From Jeongeupia chitinilytica (GTDB lineage Bacteria > Pseudomonadota > Gammaproteobacteria > Burkholderiales > Chitinibacteraceae), in the NCBI RefSeq assembly GCF_014652315.1, contig NZ_BMYO01000010.1, forward strand, positions 62,001 through 126,000: a stretch of DNA of 64,000 bases, given 5' to 3'. Positions 49,718 to 60,637 of the stretch are shown piece after piece. The notes under the pieces were generated by a model that was not told the origin of the DNA, did no database searches, and worked only from the letters and a program-made list of their open reading frames with translations. Numbering within the stretch: the stretch's first letter is position 1; each line of letters begins with the position of its first letter. The translations under genes were made by a program, and so were the position numbers.

Positions 49718-51604
49718 ATGAGCAAGGAAACGCTGGGCTTTCAGGCCGAGGTCAAACAGCTGCTGCAGCTGATGATTCACTCGCTGTACTCGAACAAGGA
49801 AATCTTCCTGCGCGAGCTGGTCTCGAACGCATCGGACGCCTGCGACAAACTGCGCTTCGACGCCACGCAGCATCCGGACCTGTACGAGGGGGACGGCGAG
49901 CTGAACATCCGTGTTTCTTTCGACAAGGCAGCACGCACCGTCACGATCGCCGACAACGGCATCGGCATGCGGCGTGACGAAGTGGTCGCCAACATCGGCA
50001 CCATCGCCCGCTCGGGCACCAAGGAATTCTTCAGCCAGCTGACCGGCGACTCGGCCAAGGACTCGCACCTGATCGGCCAGTTCGGTGTCGGTTTCTACTC
50101 GGCCTTCATCGTTGCCGACAAGGTCACGCTGACGACGCGACGCGCCGGCGAAACGGCGGCAACGCGCTGGGAATCGGCGGGCGATGGCGAATACACGCTC
50201 GAAGACGTCGAGAAGACCGGTCGCGGCACCGAGATCGTGCTGCACCTGAAGGACGGCGAGGACGAATTCCTCAACGACTGGCGCCTGCGCAGCGTGATCA
50301 CCCGCTACTCGGACCACATCAATCTGCCGATCCTGATGCCCAAACGCGCCGAACACGACGACGAAGGCAAGGAACTGCCGCCGTCGGGCGAATGGGAAGC
50401 CGTCAACCAGGCCAACGCATTGTGGACCCGCAGCAAGAGCGAGATCAGCGACGAGCAGTACAAGGAGTTCTACAAGCACGTCTCGCACGACTGGGAGGAG
50501 CCGCTGGCCTGGAGCCATGCGCGCATCGAAGGCCGGCAGGAATACACCGAGCTGCTGTACATCCCCAAGCAGGCGCCGTTCGACCTGTACGAGCGTGAAC
50601 GCCGTCACGGCGTGAAGCTGTACGTGAAACGGGTCTTCATCATGGAAGACACCGAAAAACTGATGCCGCAATACCTGCGCTTCGTGCGCGGCGTGATCGA
50701 CTCGGCCGACCTGCCGCTGAACGTCTCGCGCGAGATCCTGCAGCAGAGCCGCGATGTCGAAGCCATCAAGACCGGCTGCGTCAAGAAGGTCCTCGGCCTG
50801 CTCGAAGACCTCGCCGAGAACCGCAAGGAAGACTACGCCTCGTTCTGGCAGACCTTCGGCAAGGTGCTGAAGGAAGGCGTCGGCGAGGACTTCACCAACA
50901 AGGAACGCATTGCCGCGCTTGCCCGTTTCGCGTCGACCGCCAATGAAGGCAGCGAACAGAACGTCAGCCTCGCCGACTACATCGGCCGGATGAAGGAAGG
51001 CCAGGAAGCGATCTACTACATCACCGCCGACACCTTTGCCGCCGCACAGCACAGCCCGCACCTCGAAGTCTTCCGGAAGAAGGGCATCGAAGTGCTGCTG
51101 CTGTCCGACCGCGTGGACGAATGGTTTGCATCGAGCCTGACCGAGTTCGACGGCAAGCCGCTGCAATCGGTGGCCAAGGGCGAGCTGAAGCTCGATGCCT
51201 TTGCCGACGAAGCCGAAAAACAGCAGCAGGAAGCGGCCGAAACCGAGTTCAAGTCGGTGCTCGACAAGGTCAAGGCGGCGCTCGACGGCCAGGTCAAGGA
51301 CGTGCGCGTCACCACGCGACTGACGGACAGCCCGGCCTGCCTCGTGGTCGAAAACCACGACATGAGCGCCAACCTCGAACGCCTGCTGAAGTCGGCCGGC
51401 CAGGACGTCGGCGGCGTGAAGCCGATCCTCGAACTGAACCCGACCCATCCGCTGGTGCAGAAACTCAAGGCCGAACTCGACGGTGAACGCTTCGGTGACT
51501 GGACCCACCTGCTCTACGATCAGGCCCTGCTCGCCGAAGGTGGCCAGCTCGACGACCCGGCCGGTTTCGTCAGGAACCTGAACAAGCTGATGCTGGTCGG
51601 CTAA
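49718..51604 (+). CDS. htpG: molecular chaperone HtpG (Hsp90)
   Basis: Cytosolic ATP-dependent chaperone of 628 residues, the normal length. The GHKL ATPase domain (about 1-215) shows ELVSNASDACDKLRF, IADNGIGM and GQFGVGFYSAF. The middle domain contains the FDLYERERRHGVKLYVKRVFI segment with the catalytic Arg region, and the C-terminal dimerisation domain ends LNKLMLVG. The start has a CAAGGAGAAC ribosome site. Preceded by a sigma32-type promoter and closed by a strong terminator; monocistronic. Confidence 0.97.
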   Translation: MSKETLGFQAEVKQLLQLMIHSLYSNKEIFLRELVSNASDACDKLRFDATQHPDLYEGDGELNIRVSFDKAARTVTIADNGIGMRRDEVVANIGTIARSGTKEFFSQLTGDSAKDSHLIGQFGVGFYSAFIVADKVTLTTRRAGETAATRWESAGDGEYTLEDVEKTGRGTEIVLHLKDGEDEFLNDWRLRSVITRYSDHINLPILMPKRAEHDDEGKELPPSGEWEAVNQANALWTRSKSEISDEQYKEFYKHVSHDWEEPLAWSHARIEGRQEYTELLYIPKQAPFDLYERERRHGVKLYVKRVFIMEDTEKLMPQYLRFVRGVIDSADLPLNVSREILQQSRDVEAIKTGCVKKVLGLLEDLAENRKEDYASFWQTFGKVLKEGVGEDFTNKERIAALARFASTANEGSEQNVSLADYIGRMKEGQEAIYYITADTFAAAQHSPHLEVFRKKGIEVLLLSDRVDEWFASSLTEFDGKPLQSVAKGELKLDAFADEAEKQQQEAAETEFKSVLDKVKAALDGQVKDVRVTTRLTDSPACLVVENHDMSANLERLLKSAGQDVGGVKPILELNPTHPLVQKLKAELDGERFGDWTHLLYDQALLAEGGQLDDPAGFVRNLNKLMLVG

Positions 51605-51614
51605 TCGCCTCCGC

Positions 51615-51652
51615 CCAACAAAAAGACCGCTGATCGGCGGTCTTTTTGTTGG
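51615..51652 (+). terminator. intrinsic terminator of htpG
   Basis: CCAACAAAAAGACCGC and GCGGTCTTTTTGTTGG form a 16-bp stem with a short loop, 10 bp after the stop; usable on both strands, so it also serves the convergent BON gene. Confidence 0.9.
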
Positions 51653-51675
51653 AACGAGCATCGGCGAAACGCAGC

Positions 51676-51993
51676 TCAGATTTTCAGCGGGCCGCCGGGC
51701 AGCTGCATGTCGCTGCGGATGTCGCGTACGCCGTCGATGCCCGATGCCACCGAGACCGCGAGCGCACCGGTTGACGGTGTATCGACCGTGCCCTTGAGCG
51801 TGACCACGCCGTTGTGGCTGACCGCATGCAAATCGAACGCCTTGAGCTGCTTGTTCTGCTGCAGCGCAACGGTCGTGGCCCTGGCGATTTGCGGGTCCGA
51901 CGGCCCGGCGCTGCCGGTCGCGACGGCAGCATGTGCATAGAGCCCCAGCGACAGCAGCGTGGCAATCAGGGCGGTCTTGGTTCGGGTTTTCAC
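51676..51993 (-). CDS. BON domain-containing exported protein
   Basis: Periplasmic protein of 105 residues: signal peptide (about 1-22, AHA-A) and a single BON domain (about 33-100) with ARATTVALQQNKQLKAFDLHAVSHNGVVTLKGTV. BON domains bind phospholipid surfaces, and OsmY-like proteins carry two; this one has only one. It probably has an envelope stress role. Single gene, with an AAGAGG-poor leader; its promoter lies in 51994-52100. Confidence 0.88.
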   Translation of the reverse strand: MKTRTKTALIATLLSLGLYAHAAVATGSAGPSDPQIARATTVALQQNKQLKAFDLHAVSHNGVVTLKGTVDTPSTGALAVSVASGIDGVRDIRSDMQLPGGPLKI

Positions 51994-52330
51994 GACATCT
52001 CCGGTACGGTAGGTTCAGCGGGCGCCATCCGGTCCTGCGCGGCCTGCGCCCCGGCTGGTCACGCCCCGGCCGATCACCGATCGATCGGGACATCCTGTTT
52101 CTCTTGCAGATGTGATTGGTGCTTGGCCCGACGTCGAATTGCGCCGGTAGCCATACCAATGCAAGTGCCGTGCCATGTCGAGAAAATCGATAAAAATCAG
52201 GGGGCTACGCGTGAATCGGAACGGTGCGGCATGATCGGCTCGCGCCCGGAAGACCAAACCGTCGCCGAACACCGACAGATGTCGCGCCGCTTTACGCAAC
52301 CCCCTGTTTCAGCAGCGGATTTTCATGTCG

Positions 52331-53679
<1,349 letters not shown>

Positions 53680-53683
<4 letters not shown>

Positions 53684-54228
53684 GGGGCCGCCTTGGGCTT
53701 GAGCGGCAGGCCGTGCTCGATCGCCTTGAGTGCGTTGAGCTTGTCGTTGAGGTCGTTGGCGCGCCGCTGCGCGTCCTTGAGCTGCTGGTTCAGCTTGTCG
53801 GTGTCGGCATCCTGACGGCGCAGTTCGGTGTACTGGGCCGACAGCCACTGCACCAGCGGCCGTAATGCATCGGCCTGCGCCCCGCTTTGCTTCTGCTGCG
53901 CGTCGAGCAACGCGATCGCCCGTCCGAGGTCGCCGGAGCCGCGCAGCTGCGCGTACGCCATCGCCCGCTGGATCTGCGCGACTTCACCCGGCTCGGCAGC
54001 AAGGCGCGTGATCTCGCGGTTCAGCTCGGCCGGCGGGCGGACGCGCAACGACACGGCGTAATCGAACAGCCCCCGCCAGTCGGGGAGCTCGACCGCCGCC
54101 GGCGCGCTGGCCACCGGCGGTCTGCTCGCCGGCGCGGACGCCACCGGCGCCGGCTTGGGCTCGGGCGGACTGACACAGGCGGCCAGCAGTAGGACGAGCA
54201 GCAGCTCAGGTCGTTTCGGTGCTTTCAT
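53680..54228 (-). CDS. qseG: QseG/YfhG-like lipoprotein
   Basis: Outer-membrane or periplasmic lipoprotein of 182 residues. The lipobox LLLAAC places the lipidated Cys at about residue 18. A Pro/Ala-rich segment (about 20-48) is followed by a helical domain and a C-terminal coiled coil (about 120-170, TDKLNQQLKDAQRRANDLNDKLNAL). It sits between the kinase and regulator genes and overlaps both (23 bp with glrK, 4 bp with glrR), as in the glrK-qseG-glrR operon of enterobacteria, where QseG modulates the kinase. Confidence 0.85.
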
Positions 54229-55654
54229 CAGGTAACTCGATCCGGAAATGGGCGCCCTTTGCACTCGGCAACAGGACGATACGGCCGCCGTGAGCGGCAA
54301 GATATTCACTGACAATGGACAAACCCAGCCCGCTACCGCGCCGGGCCCCGCCGGGCTGGCGCTCGCCCTGGACGAAGGGCTGGAAGATACGCGCAGCGTC
54401 GGCGTCGGCCACGCCGGGTCCCTGGTCGATGCAGTCGAGCATCGTTGCGCCGTCGGTCCGGGCCAGCACGAACCGGATCGCGCCACCGCGCGGGCTGAAA
54501 CGGATCGCGTTCGACAGCAGGTTGCCGATCACGGCGCCCAGCTTGTCGGCATCACCGTCAAACGCCGGTGCTCCGCCTTCAACACCGACGGTCAGCGCCA
54601 GCGCCTGCCACTGCAGACGTTGTGCCTCGATCACCGAAGCAATCAATGCCTGCAAATCGATCGGCACACGGACGAGTGCCCGCGCCGAAAAGTGCATTGC
54701 GTGATAGCGCAGCAGATCCTCGATCTGTCGCTGCAGCGCGGCGACGTTGTTCGCCAGAATGTCGACGACTTCGCGCTGGCCGGTATTCAGTACGCCGGGG
54801 ACTTCGTCCTCGAGCAGCGCGACGCCCTCCCTCAGCGAGGCCAGCGGCGTTTTCAGTTCGTGCGACACGTGGCTGACGAAGCGCGCCTTGTCGGCGTCGA
54901 GTTCGGCAAGACGCAGGCGCAACCAGTCGAGCTGAACGCCGAGCCGGCGCAGGTCGGCCGGTCCGCGCCGGACGGCAATCGGAGCCTCGAGCCGGCCTTC
55001 ACCCAGCCGGTGGATCGCTGCTTCGATCTGCGCCAGCGGCCGGGCCAGCCAGCCGGCCAGCGCCAGAGCGATCAGCGCCGCAGCACCGATGGCCACGGCG
55101 ACCATGACGGCGATGTTCCGGCGTTCGCGGTCGAGCTCGTCGAGCAGCGCATCGTTGCGTCGCTCGAGCTCGTGGCGGCTTTCCTGCGCGATCTGCTCGT
55201 TCAGGCTGCGCAAGCGGACGATCTGCTCGAACACCGTGGCCTGCAGCCCGCGATCCCGGAGCAGATCGCGTCCGAGCGCCGCACCGACCGTCTCGCCGAG
55301 CCGCGTCCAGTCCCGCAGCGACGTCGCCAGGGCGGCGTCACCACCGGCGTTGGCGGCGAGCCACTGAACGGCTTCGGTAGCGTCCTGGTGCGATTGCCGC
55401 GCACGCAGCAGGAAGCTGGCGTCGTCGAGTACCAGAAACTGGCGCAGGCTGCGCTCGAACAGCTGCGTACGCTCGTTCAGGCGTTCGACCGCCTCGGTCT
55501 GCCGGACTGCGGCATCGGAGAGCGACCGGCTCTGCACTGCCGTCTGTTCGAGGATCGACAGCGCGCGCAGCGACGTCGCGCTGAGCAGCGCGGCGGCGAG
55601 CACGAAGGCCAGCAGCAGCAATTGGCGGAAAGTGGGTTTGGTCAGCGTGGGCAT
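54206..55654 (-). CDS. glrK: sensor histidine kinase GlrK (QseE-like)
   Basis: Inner-membrane kinase of 482 residues. TM1 (about 12-32), a periplasmic helical sensor region (about 35-180), TM2 (about 182-203), HAMP (about 204-255), HisKA with the phosphorylated H265 in SHVSHELKTPLASLREG, and HATPase_c with NLLSNAIRFSPRGG and GSGLGLSIVSEYLAAHGG. First gene of the three-gene operon. The signal is not known; relatives respond to envelope stress and glucosamine-6-phosphate metabolism. Confidence 0.92.
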   Translation of the reverse strand: MPTLTKPTFRQLLLLAFVLAAALLSATSLRALSILEQTAVQSRSLSDAAVRQTEAVERLNERTQLFERSLRQFLVLDDASFLLRARQSHQDATEAVQWLAANAGGDAALATSLRDWTRLGETVGAALGRDLLRDRGLQATVFEQIVRLRSLNEQIAQESRHELERRNDALLDELDRERRNIAVMVAVAIGAAALIALALAGWLARPLAQIEAAIHRLGEGRLEAPIAVRRGPADLRRLGVQLDWLRLRLAELDADKARFVSHVSHELKTPLASLREGVALLEDEVPGVLNTGQREVVDILANNVAALQRQIEDLLRYHAMHFSARALVRVPIDLQALIASVIEAQRLQWQALALTVGVEGGAPAFDGDADKLGAVIGNLLSNAIRFSPRGGAIRFVLARTDGATMLDCIDQGPGVADADAARIFQPFVQGERQPGGARRGSGLGLSIVSEYLAAHGGRIVLLPSAKGAHFRIELPDESTETT

Positions 55655-55692
55655 GCCGGCTCGGGATGGCGCGATGCCCCAAGTCTAGCGCG

Positions 55693-56142
55693 TCATTCGT
55701 CGCGCCGGGTTGACCTCGGTGCGGGCACGCGTGCGGCCAGATTGGAATCGAGGTAATGGCGGCCGTCGGCCTTGAAGGCGAGAAAACGTACACCGACACG
55801 GAACTGCTGGAACTCGCTCGACAAAACCGTGTAGAGCACGCGGCTTTTCACTTCGAGAATGCGCGGGCGCTGACCGGCAGCCAGAGGGGGGACCGAAATC
55901 AGCACGGTCACCTGATCGGACACGGGCAGATTGTGATCCGACAGCAGACTGAAACCGGAATGGGACAGGTCGAAGATTCGGCCGCGAAAGGTCTGCCGCT
56001 TGCCGGCATCCTGATAGACCAGCGAGACGCGCCAGTTCAGCAGGTAATGCGGCTCACCCCGCGGCGAAAACCACGCGGTGTCGATCTGGTTGCCCTGCAG
56101 CTCGCGATGGAAGCCAAGTTCATCCGGTGTGTTCACAGTCAC
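55693..56142 (-). CDS. PilZ-like domain protein
   Basis: Cytoplasmic protein of 149 residues. The stretch from about 37 to 135 has the PilZ barrel pattern with an R-rich start (NWRVSLVYQDAGKRQTFRGR) and the DLSHSGF motif corresponding to (D/N)xSxxG. PilZ proteins bind cyclic-di-GMP, although the first motif here is not a clean RxxxR, so binding is uncertain. It stands alone between glrK and tRNA-Leu. Its promoter lies in 56143-56200. Confidence 0.7.
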   Translation of the reverse strand: MTVNTPDELGFHRELQGNQIDTAWFSPRGEPHYLLNWRVSLVYQDAGKRQTFRGRIFDLSHSGFSLLSDHNLPVSDQVTVLISVPPLAAGQRPRILEVKSRVLYTVLSSEFQQFRVGVRFLAFKADGRHYLDSNLAARVPAPRSTRRDE

Positions 56143-56200
56143 ACTCCATCAATCAGCGTTTGATTATACAGTCTGACGATAGTCGCGCTGCGAACAGGCA

Positions 56201-56230
56201 ACAAAAAAGCCGAAGCATGCGCTTCGGCTT
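56201..56230 (-). terminator. intrinsic terminator of tRNA-Leu
   Basis: On the minus strand AAGCCGAAGC-GCAT-GCTTCGGCTTTTTTG, directly beyond the tRNA 3' end. Confidence 0.9.
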
Positions 56231-56244
56231 GGTATCGATCTGAA

Positions 56245-56329
56245 TGGTGCCGACAGTGAGACTCGAACTCACACAGCCGAAGCCACTACCCCCTCAAGAT
56301 AGCGTGTCTACCAATTTCACCATGTCGGC
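56245..56329 (-). tRNA. tRNA-Leu (anticodon GAG)
   Basis: 85-nt tRNA on the minus strand. Acceptor ends GCCGACA and TGTCGGC pair; the D-arm TGGTGAAATTGGTAGACA, anticodon loop TTGAGGG with GAG, the class II long variable arm (GTGGCTTCGGCTGT), the T-arm with GTTCGAGTC, and an encoded CCA end are all present. It resembles E. coli tRNA-Leu(GAG) closely. No integration scar is visible next to it. Confidence 0.95.
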
Positions 56330-56510
56330 ATTCACAATCGATTTGCTTCACTCGCAGCGCTGAGGATGGCGCGCCTTGCGAGAGACGGGAATATACGCCA
56401 GCGACTACCGTCTGTCCAGCGCCGGAGCGAAAAAAGTCATGGTCATGCTTGCCTTGTGCAAAGCCGCCATCCGCTATTAAATAAGCCATTCGTCCGATTC
56501 TTCCTTGGCC

Positions 56511-57425
56511 ATGACTCATCCCTTGCACACGCTATTGGAGCAGCACGGACAAGCCCATCGCGCGCCGACCCGGCTGATCGAACAGTTCCCGCGCATCGCC
56601 AACCGCCTCGTCGAACTGTGGGGCACCGATGCGATGAGCGGTTATCTGGAATCGCTGATGATCATGGACCGTCCCGACCGGCAGGGCTTTCCGCCCGAGA
56701 TCGGCATGGAACTGATGAGCTTCGGCAACGCGCACGACGACATCCTGCACCGCCCTGCCGCCGAAGCCGGCGTCTGGGATCACGTCCGCGAGGCCGCGAT
56801 CGACCAGCTCGACCGCCTCGGTCTGCGTGCCACCGTCGGCGACTTTCACCGCCACGTCGGCCAGGGCAAGCCGGAAACGCTGCAGCTTTATCTGGATGCC
56901 GGGCTCAAGGTCGACAGCGCCGACGACAACGGCTGGACCGCGCTGATGCGCGCAAGCTTCGACGGCAGCATCAGCTCGGCCGAATGGCTGCTGACCCACG
57001 GTGCCGACATCCATGCCACGGACCGTGGCGGCTATACGCCGTTGCACTGGGCCGCGCTGAACGGCTACGACACGGTCGTGGACCTGCTGGTCAACCGCGG
57101 CGCCAACGTCAACGCCGAAAGCCAGAGCGGCTTTACCGCGCTGATTCAGGCTGCCAGCCGCGGCCATCTCGTCATCGTCAAGCGGCTGATCGCCGCCGGC
57201 GCCCGCGTCGGCACCAGTACGCCGGACGGCTGGACCGCATTGCACAAGGCCGTGGCCAACCGGCATACCGACGTCGCCATCCGGCTGCTCGACCATGGTG
57301 CCGATCCCGACGCGCGCCATCAGGACGGCAGCACGCCCTACACCATCGCGGCACAGACCGGTCAGCAACGGTTGTGCGAACTGATGCTGTTGACACAGTC
57401 GGTGCGCCAGCGCGAGCGCCATTAG
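56511..57425 (+). CDS. ankyrin-repeat protein
   Basis: Cytoplasmic protein of 304 residues. The first 100 residues are helical and not assigned (TRLIEQFPRIANRLVELWGT...). From about 105 to 290 it has five to six ankyrin repeats with the TALMRAS-, TPLHWAALNGYD-, TALIQAASRGHL- and TALHKAVANRHT-type helices and the NxxGADxxA turn. These are protein-binding scaffolds. The N-terminus resembles a module found with some betaproteobacterial ankyrin proteins, but I cannot name it. ATG 56511 is chosen over the TTG at 56505. It is followed 94 bp later by an unknown gene. Confidence 0.85.
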   Translation: MTHPLHTLLEQHGQAHRAPTRLIEQFPRIANRLVELWGTDAMSGYLESLMIMDRPDRQGFPPEIGMELMSFGNAHDDILHRPAAEAGVWDHVREAAIDQLDRLGLRATVGDFHRHVGQGKPETLQLYLDAGLKVDSADDNGWTALMRASFDGSISSAEWLLTHGADIHATDRGGYTPLHWAALNGYDTVVDLLVNRGANVNAESQSGFTALIQAASRGHLVIVKRLIAAGARVGTSTPDGWTALHKAVANRHTDVAIRLLDHGADPDARHQDGSTPYTIAAQTGQQRLCELMLLTQSVRQRERH

Positions 57426-57519
57426 GCACCGCCGCCACCGGATGGTGTAGCCTTGCTGTGCCGCAACTCGTCATCATCAAGAAAGCGAGTACCGGCACCG
57501 CCAGGAACAGGAGAAAACA

Positions 57520-58023
57520 ATGGCCCAAATCTACAAGATCACCGCACGTGCCAGCAGCGCTCTGCCCGAATCGCTGCGTAGCAGCGACGGCATTCGCCAG
57601 GCGCTGGCAGCGGTGCACGAGTACTTCCCGCTCGACGACGTCCAGCTGACCGATCAGGATCTCGACCGCCTGTGCGAAGCATCGCGCACGCTGGCGCGCC
57701 GCATTGCCGGCCGCGGCCACATCGATGTCGCCTTGCGCTTTACCGACCTGTGCGACATTTCCAGCGACCTGTTCAAGGAAGTGAAGGAAATCCGCAAGGC
57801 GATCAAGGATCTGCTCGGCGAGTACGAGGACGAGCTTGAGGAAAACTGCGTCGGCGCACTGCGCTACATCTCCGGCTTCCGCAACGAGATGGTGCCGGCG
57901 CTGGCGAATTCGATCCTGCTGCGCCGCTTTGCCAACTTCGTCGACGCGGTCGTGCTCGCCCAGATCCGCCACTCCGACGAAAACGTCGAAATCGAACTGC
58001 ATCTGATCGAGCTGGCCAGCTGA
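57520..58023 (+). CDS. conserved helical protein of unknown function (167 residues)
   Basis: No recognised family. Fully soluble and helix-rich, with a long amphipathic helix (LFKEVKEIRKAIKDLLGEYEDELEEN) at about 85-115. The pattern could mediate oligomerisation. It has a good ribosome site (CAGGAG) and ends at a strong bidirectional terminator. The ankyrin gene upstream may be its partner, but the distance is 94 bp. Confidence 0.6.
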   Translation: MAQIYKITARASSALPESLRSSDGIRQALAAVHEYFPLDDVQLTDQDLDRLCEASRTLARRIAGRGHIDVALRFTDLCDISSDLFKEVKEIRKAIKDLLGEYEDELEENCVGALRYISGFRNEMVPALANSILLRRFANFVDAVVLAQIRHSDENVEIELHLIELAS

Positions 58024-58082
58024 TTCCGGCACCGGTCGATCCTGACGCCCCCAACCGGTCCGACGCCGCTGCGTGCGTCAGA

Positions 58083-58121
58083 CCAACAAAAAACCCCGCT
58101 TGACGCGGGGTTTTTTGTTGG
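58083..58121. terminator. bidirectional terminator between the unknown gene and GH20
   Basis: CCAACAAAAAACCCCGC and GCGGGGTTTTTTGTTGG, a 17-bp stem with A- and T-runs on both sides. Confidence 0.93.
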
Positions 58122-58132
58122 TGCCAAGCCGG

Positions 58133-60637
58133 TCAGCCAACGCTGACGACGCGACCGCGACGACCGGTGGTCGTGAATGCAGCCAGCTTGACCGGGCCCG
58201 ATACCGCCACCGGGCCGGCATACAGCGGCGACGCGTTGGTCGGTTCGCTGCCGTCGGTGGTGTAGCGCAGTGCAAAGCCCGGCGCCTCGACGTTGGCAAG
58301 CAGCTTGCCACCTTCGATTTTGGCCCCCGGCACCGGCACCCGGTAGCCGTAGCCACCGACCAGACCATCCAGACGCGGCAGTTCGCGCTGGCCGAGGCTG
58401 TTGGCAAACTGGTTCCAGTCGGCGTCCATGCGTGCATCGCGGGCGGTCTTGTCGGCGACAAAGGTCCAGCCCGGATCCTTGGCCCAGGCGCGCTCGGCCA
58501 GTGCCACCAGTCGCGGCATTGCCAGATACTCGAGACGGCCCGCATCGCGGATGTTCTCGGCCCACAGCTCGCCCTGGATGCCGATCACGTTCTTCACACC
58601 CTGCTCGGTCAGGCGCGCACTGTTCTTCAGCGAATCACCCAGTTCGTGGCCGAACAGGTTGAGCGTCGCCGTCGTGTAGATGTCCAGCGGGCAGAACTCG
58701 AAGGCCTTGCGGGTATTGATGAAACCGCCCCAGTAATAGCCCGGCTCGACCGGATCCTTCTCGTACGCCAGGTCGAAGTACAGGTTGGTCACGTTGCACA
58801 GTACGACCTTGTAGCCGGCATTCGCCAGCTGGTAGGCAAAGTCTTCCTGGCCCCAGCCCCAGATGTTGTTCCAGATGTACGGGCGGAAGTTGGCGTCGAC
58901 AAACTTCGGATTCGGGCCGTGATGGACGACACCGTCGACGGTTTCCTTCTTCAGTGCGATCTCTTCCCAGCCGCCGAAAGTCAGACCGTGCTTCTTCAGG
59001 ATGTCGCGATAGCGGGCGAGGAAGTGGTCCTGCAACTCCTGGATCGTCGTCATGCCGTGTTCTTTCATGAACGCCAGGCAGATCGGCGAGCCTTCCCAGG
59101 CGCCGTGCGGCACTTCGTCGCCACCGGTATGCAGCGTCGTCCACGGGGCATTGGCTTCCGCGTACATCGCCTTGACGTCGGCGATCACCGCTTCGATGAA
59201 GTTGTACGCGCCTTCGCGGGCAATGCAGATCACGTTGTCGTGCCACAGCTGGACCGACTCGTACTTGGACTCGTCGGCAAAGTCGGTCAGCAGGTACTGT
59301 TCGGCGGCGTCGAGCTGGCCGGCGGCCTTCAGGCGCTCGTAGCGGACGTTCATCGCCTTGATCGCCGAACGCGCATGGCCCGGCACGTCGAACTCCGGAA
59401 CGATTTCGATATGGCGCGCGGTGGCGAAGCGCAGGATCTCGACGAACTCGGCGCGGCTGTAGAAACCGGACCCGCTCGAGCCTTCGACCTCGGCACCCGA
59501 GCCGAAGCACGGCACCAGATGGTCGGTCTCGGTCGCGGTAAAGCCGCGGCCCGAACCGATTTCGGTCAGCTCCGGCAGCGTCGGGATTTCCAGCCGCCAG
59601 CCTTCGTCGTCGGTCAGGTGGAAATGGAACTGGTTGAGCTTGTACAGCGCCATGCATTCGAGCAGGCGCAGCACGCTTTGCTTGGACGAGAAATTGCGGC
59701 CCACGTCGAGGTGCAGGCCGCGATAGGCGAAGCGCGGCGCATCGACGACACGGCCGAACGGCACGGCCAGCGCCGGCAGCGGATTCACGAAGGCATCGAC
59801 CGGCAGCAACTGGCGCAGGCTCTGGATGCCGTTGAATACGCCGTGTGCCGATGCGCCGGTGATGACGACGCCATCGGCGCCGATCTCGAGCGAATACGCC
59901 TCGGCTGCGGCACCGGTCTGTGCGACGTTGACGGTACCAAGCTGCAGCACGATGCCCTTGCCGGCGGCAGCGCGTTGCGCGGCAACGCCGACGTCGGCCA
60001 GTGCCGACTGCAGGAATGCGGCTTCAGCATTCAGCGCATCCGGATGAACGATGGCGGTCGATGCGTCGATGACGAACTGGCCACCGCCGAAGCTCGCTTC
60101 CAGCGGCGTCGGCGTGATCTTGCCGACCGCATCGGCGGCCAGCAGCGCGAGCTTTTCGTTGTCGGCAAAGCGCGTGGCCGGTGTCACCAGCGGCACCTTA
60201 TCGTTGGCGTTGCGGTGGCGCTGGCCCTCGGAAACGAACGGCAGGATGAGCGGGTCGCCGATCGCTTCGGCGCGGGCTTGCGGTGTGCCGTCGCCGTAAA
60301 CGACATAGAAGCCCAATGGTGCGTCGGTTTCCTGGATGACCCAGAACAAGCCCTCGTAACGGATCAGCCGACTTTCACCGGCTGCAAGTGTACCGAAGCC
60401 GGCGGCCGGCACCATGCGCCACAGATCGCCGTTGACCTGCTCGATCTGCACGCCACCTTCGATGCCCTCGGGCTTGATCTTGCGGCAGGTGTTGAAATAG
60501 ATCGCCCAGCCCTGACCGGCCAGCGGCACGGCGGAGCGGTTGCTCAGTGTCAGCTCGGCGATGAAGTTGTCGCCGTTGTGACCGTTGGTGATGCACTGCC
60601 ATTGCAAAGCCAGTTGCTTGCCTGCGGGCTGGGTCAT
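58133..60637 (-). CDS. beta-N-acetylhexosaminidase (GH20)
   Basis: Glycoside hydrolase of 834 residues that removes terminal GlcNAc from chito-oligosaccharides. N-terminal CHB_HEX carbohydrate-binding-like domain (about 8-150), GH20b domain (about 175-295), and the catalytic TIM barrel (about 305-690) with the D507-E508 pair in HTGGDEVPHG (polarising Asp and acid Glu), then a C-terminal CHB_HEX_C domain (about 760-830, TDGSEPTNASPLY). The order equals that of bacterial chitobiases. No signal peptide is visible, whereas many chitobiases are exported, so it may work on sugars taken up by the cell. Confidence 0.93.
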   Translation of the reverse strand: MTQPAGKQLALQWQCITNGHNGDNFIAELTLSNRSAVPLAGQGWAIYFNTCRKIKPEGIEGGVQIEQVNGDLWRMVPAAGFGTLAAGESRLIRYEGLFWVIQETDAPLGFYVVYGDGTPQARAEAIGDPLILPFVSEGQRHRNANDKVPLVTPATRFADNEKLALLAADAVGKITPTPLEASFGGGQFVIDASTAIVHPDALNAEAAFLQSALADVGVAAQRAAAGKGIVLQLGTVNVAQTGAAAEAYSLEIGADGVVITGASAHGVFNGIQSLRQLLPVDAFVNPLPALAVPFGRVVDAPRFAYRGLHLDVGRNFSSKQSVLRLLECMALYKLNQFHFHLTDDEGWRLEIPTLPELTEIGSGRGFTATETDHLVPCFGSGAEVEGSSGSGFYSRAEFVEILRFATARHIEIVPEFDVPGHARSAIKAMNVRYERLKAAGQLDAAEQYLLTDFADESKYESVQLWHDNVICIAREGAYNFIEAVIADVKAMYAEANAPWTTLHTGGDEVPHGAWEGSPICLAFMKEHGMTTIQELQDHFLARYRDILKKHGLTFGGWEEIALKKETVDGVVHHGPNPKFVDANFRPYIWNNIWGWGQEDFAYQLANAGYKVVLCNVTNLYFDLAYEKDPVEPGYYWGGFINTRKAFEFCPLDIYTTATLNLFGHELGDSLKNSARLTEQGVKNVIGIQGELWAENIRDAGRLEYLAMPRLVALAERAWAKDPGWTFVADKTARDARMDADWNQFANSLGQRELPRLDGLVGGYGYRVPVPGAKIEGGKLLANVEAPGFALRYTTDGSEPTNASPLYAGPVAVSGPVKLAAFTTTGRRGRVVSVG

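Noticed and set aside
56143..56510. tRNA-Leu as an attachment site for an island carrying the ankyrin gene
   Set aside because: No repeated tRNA 3' end, integrase gene or composition break was found nearby.
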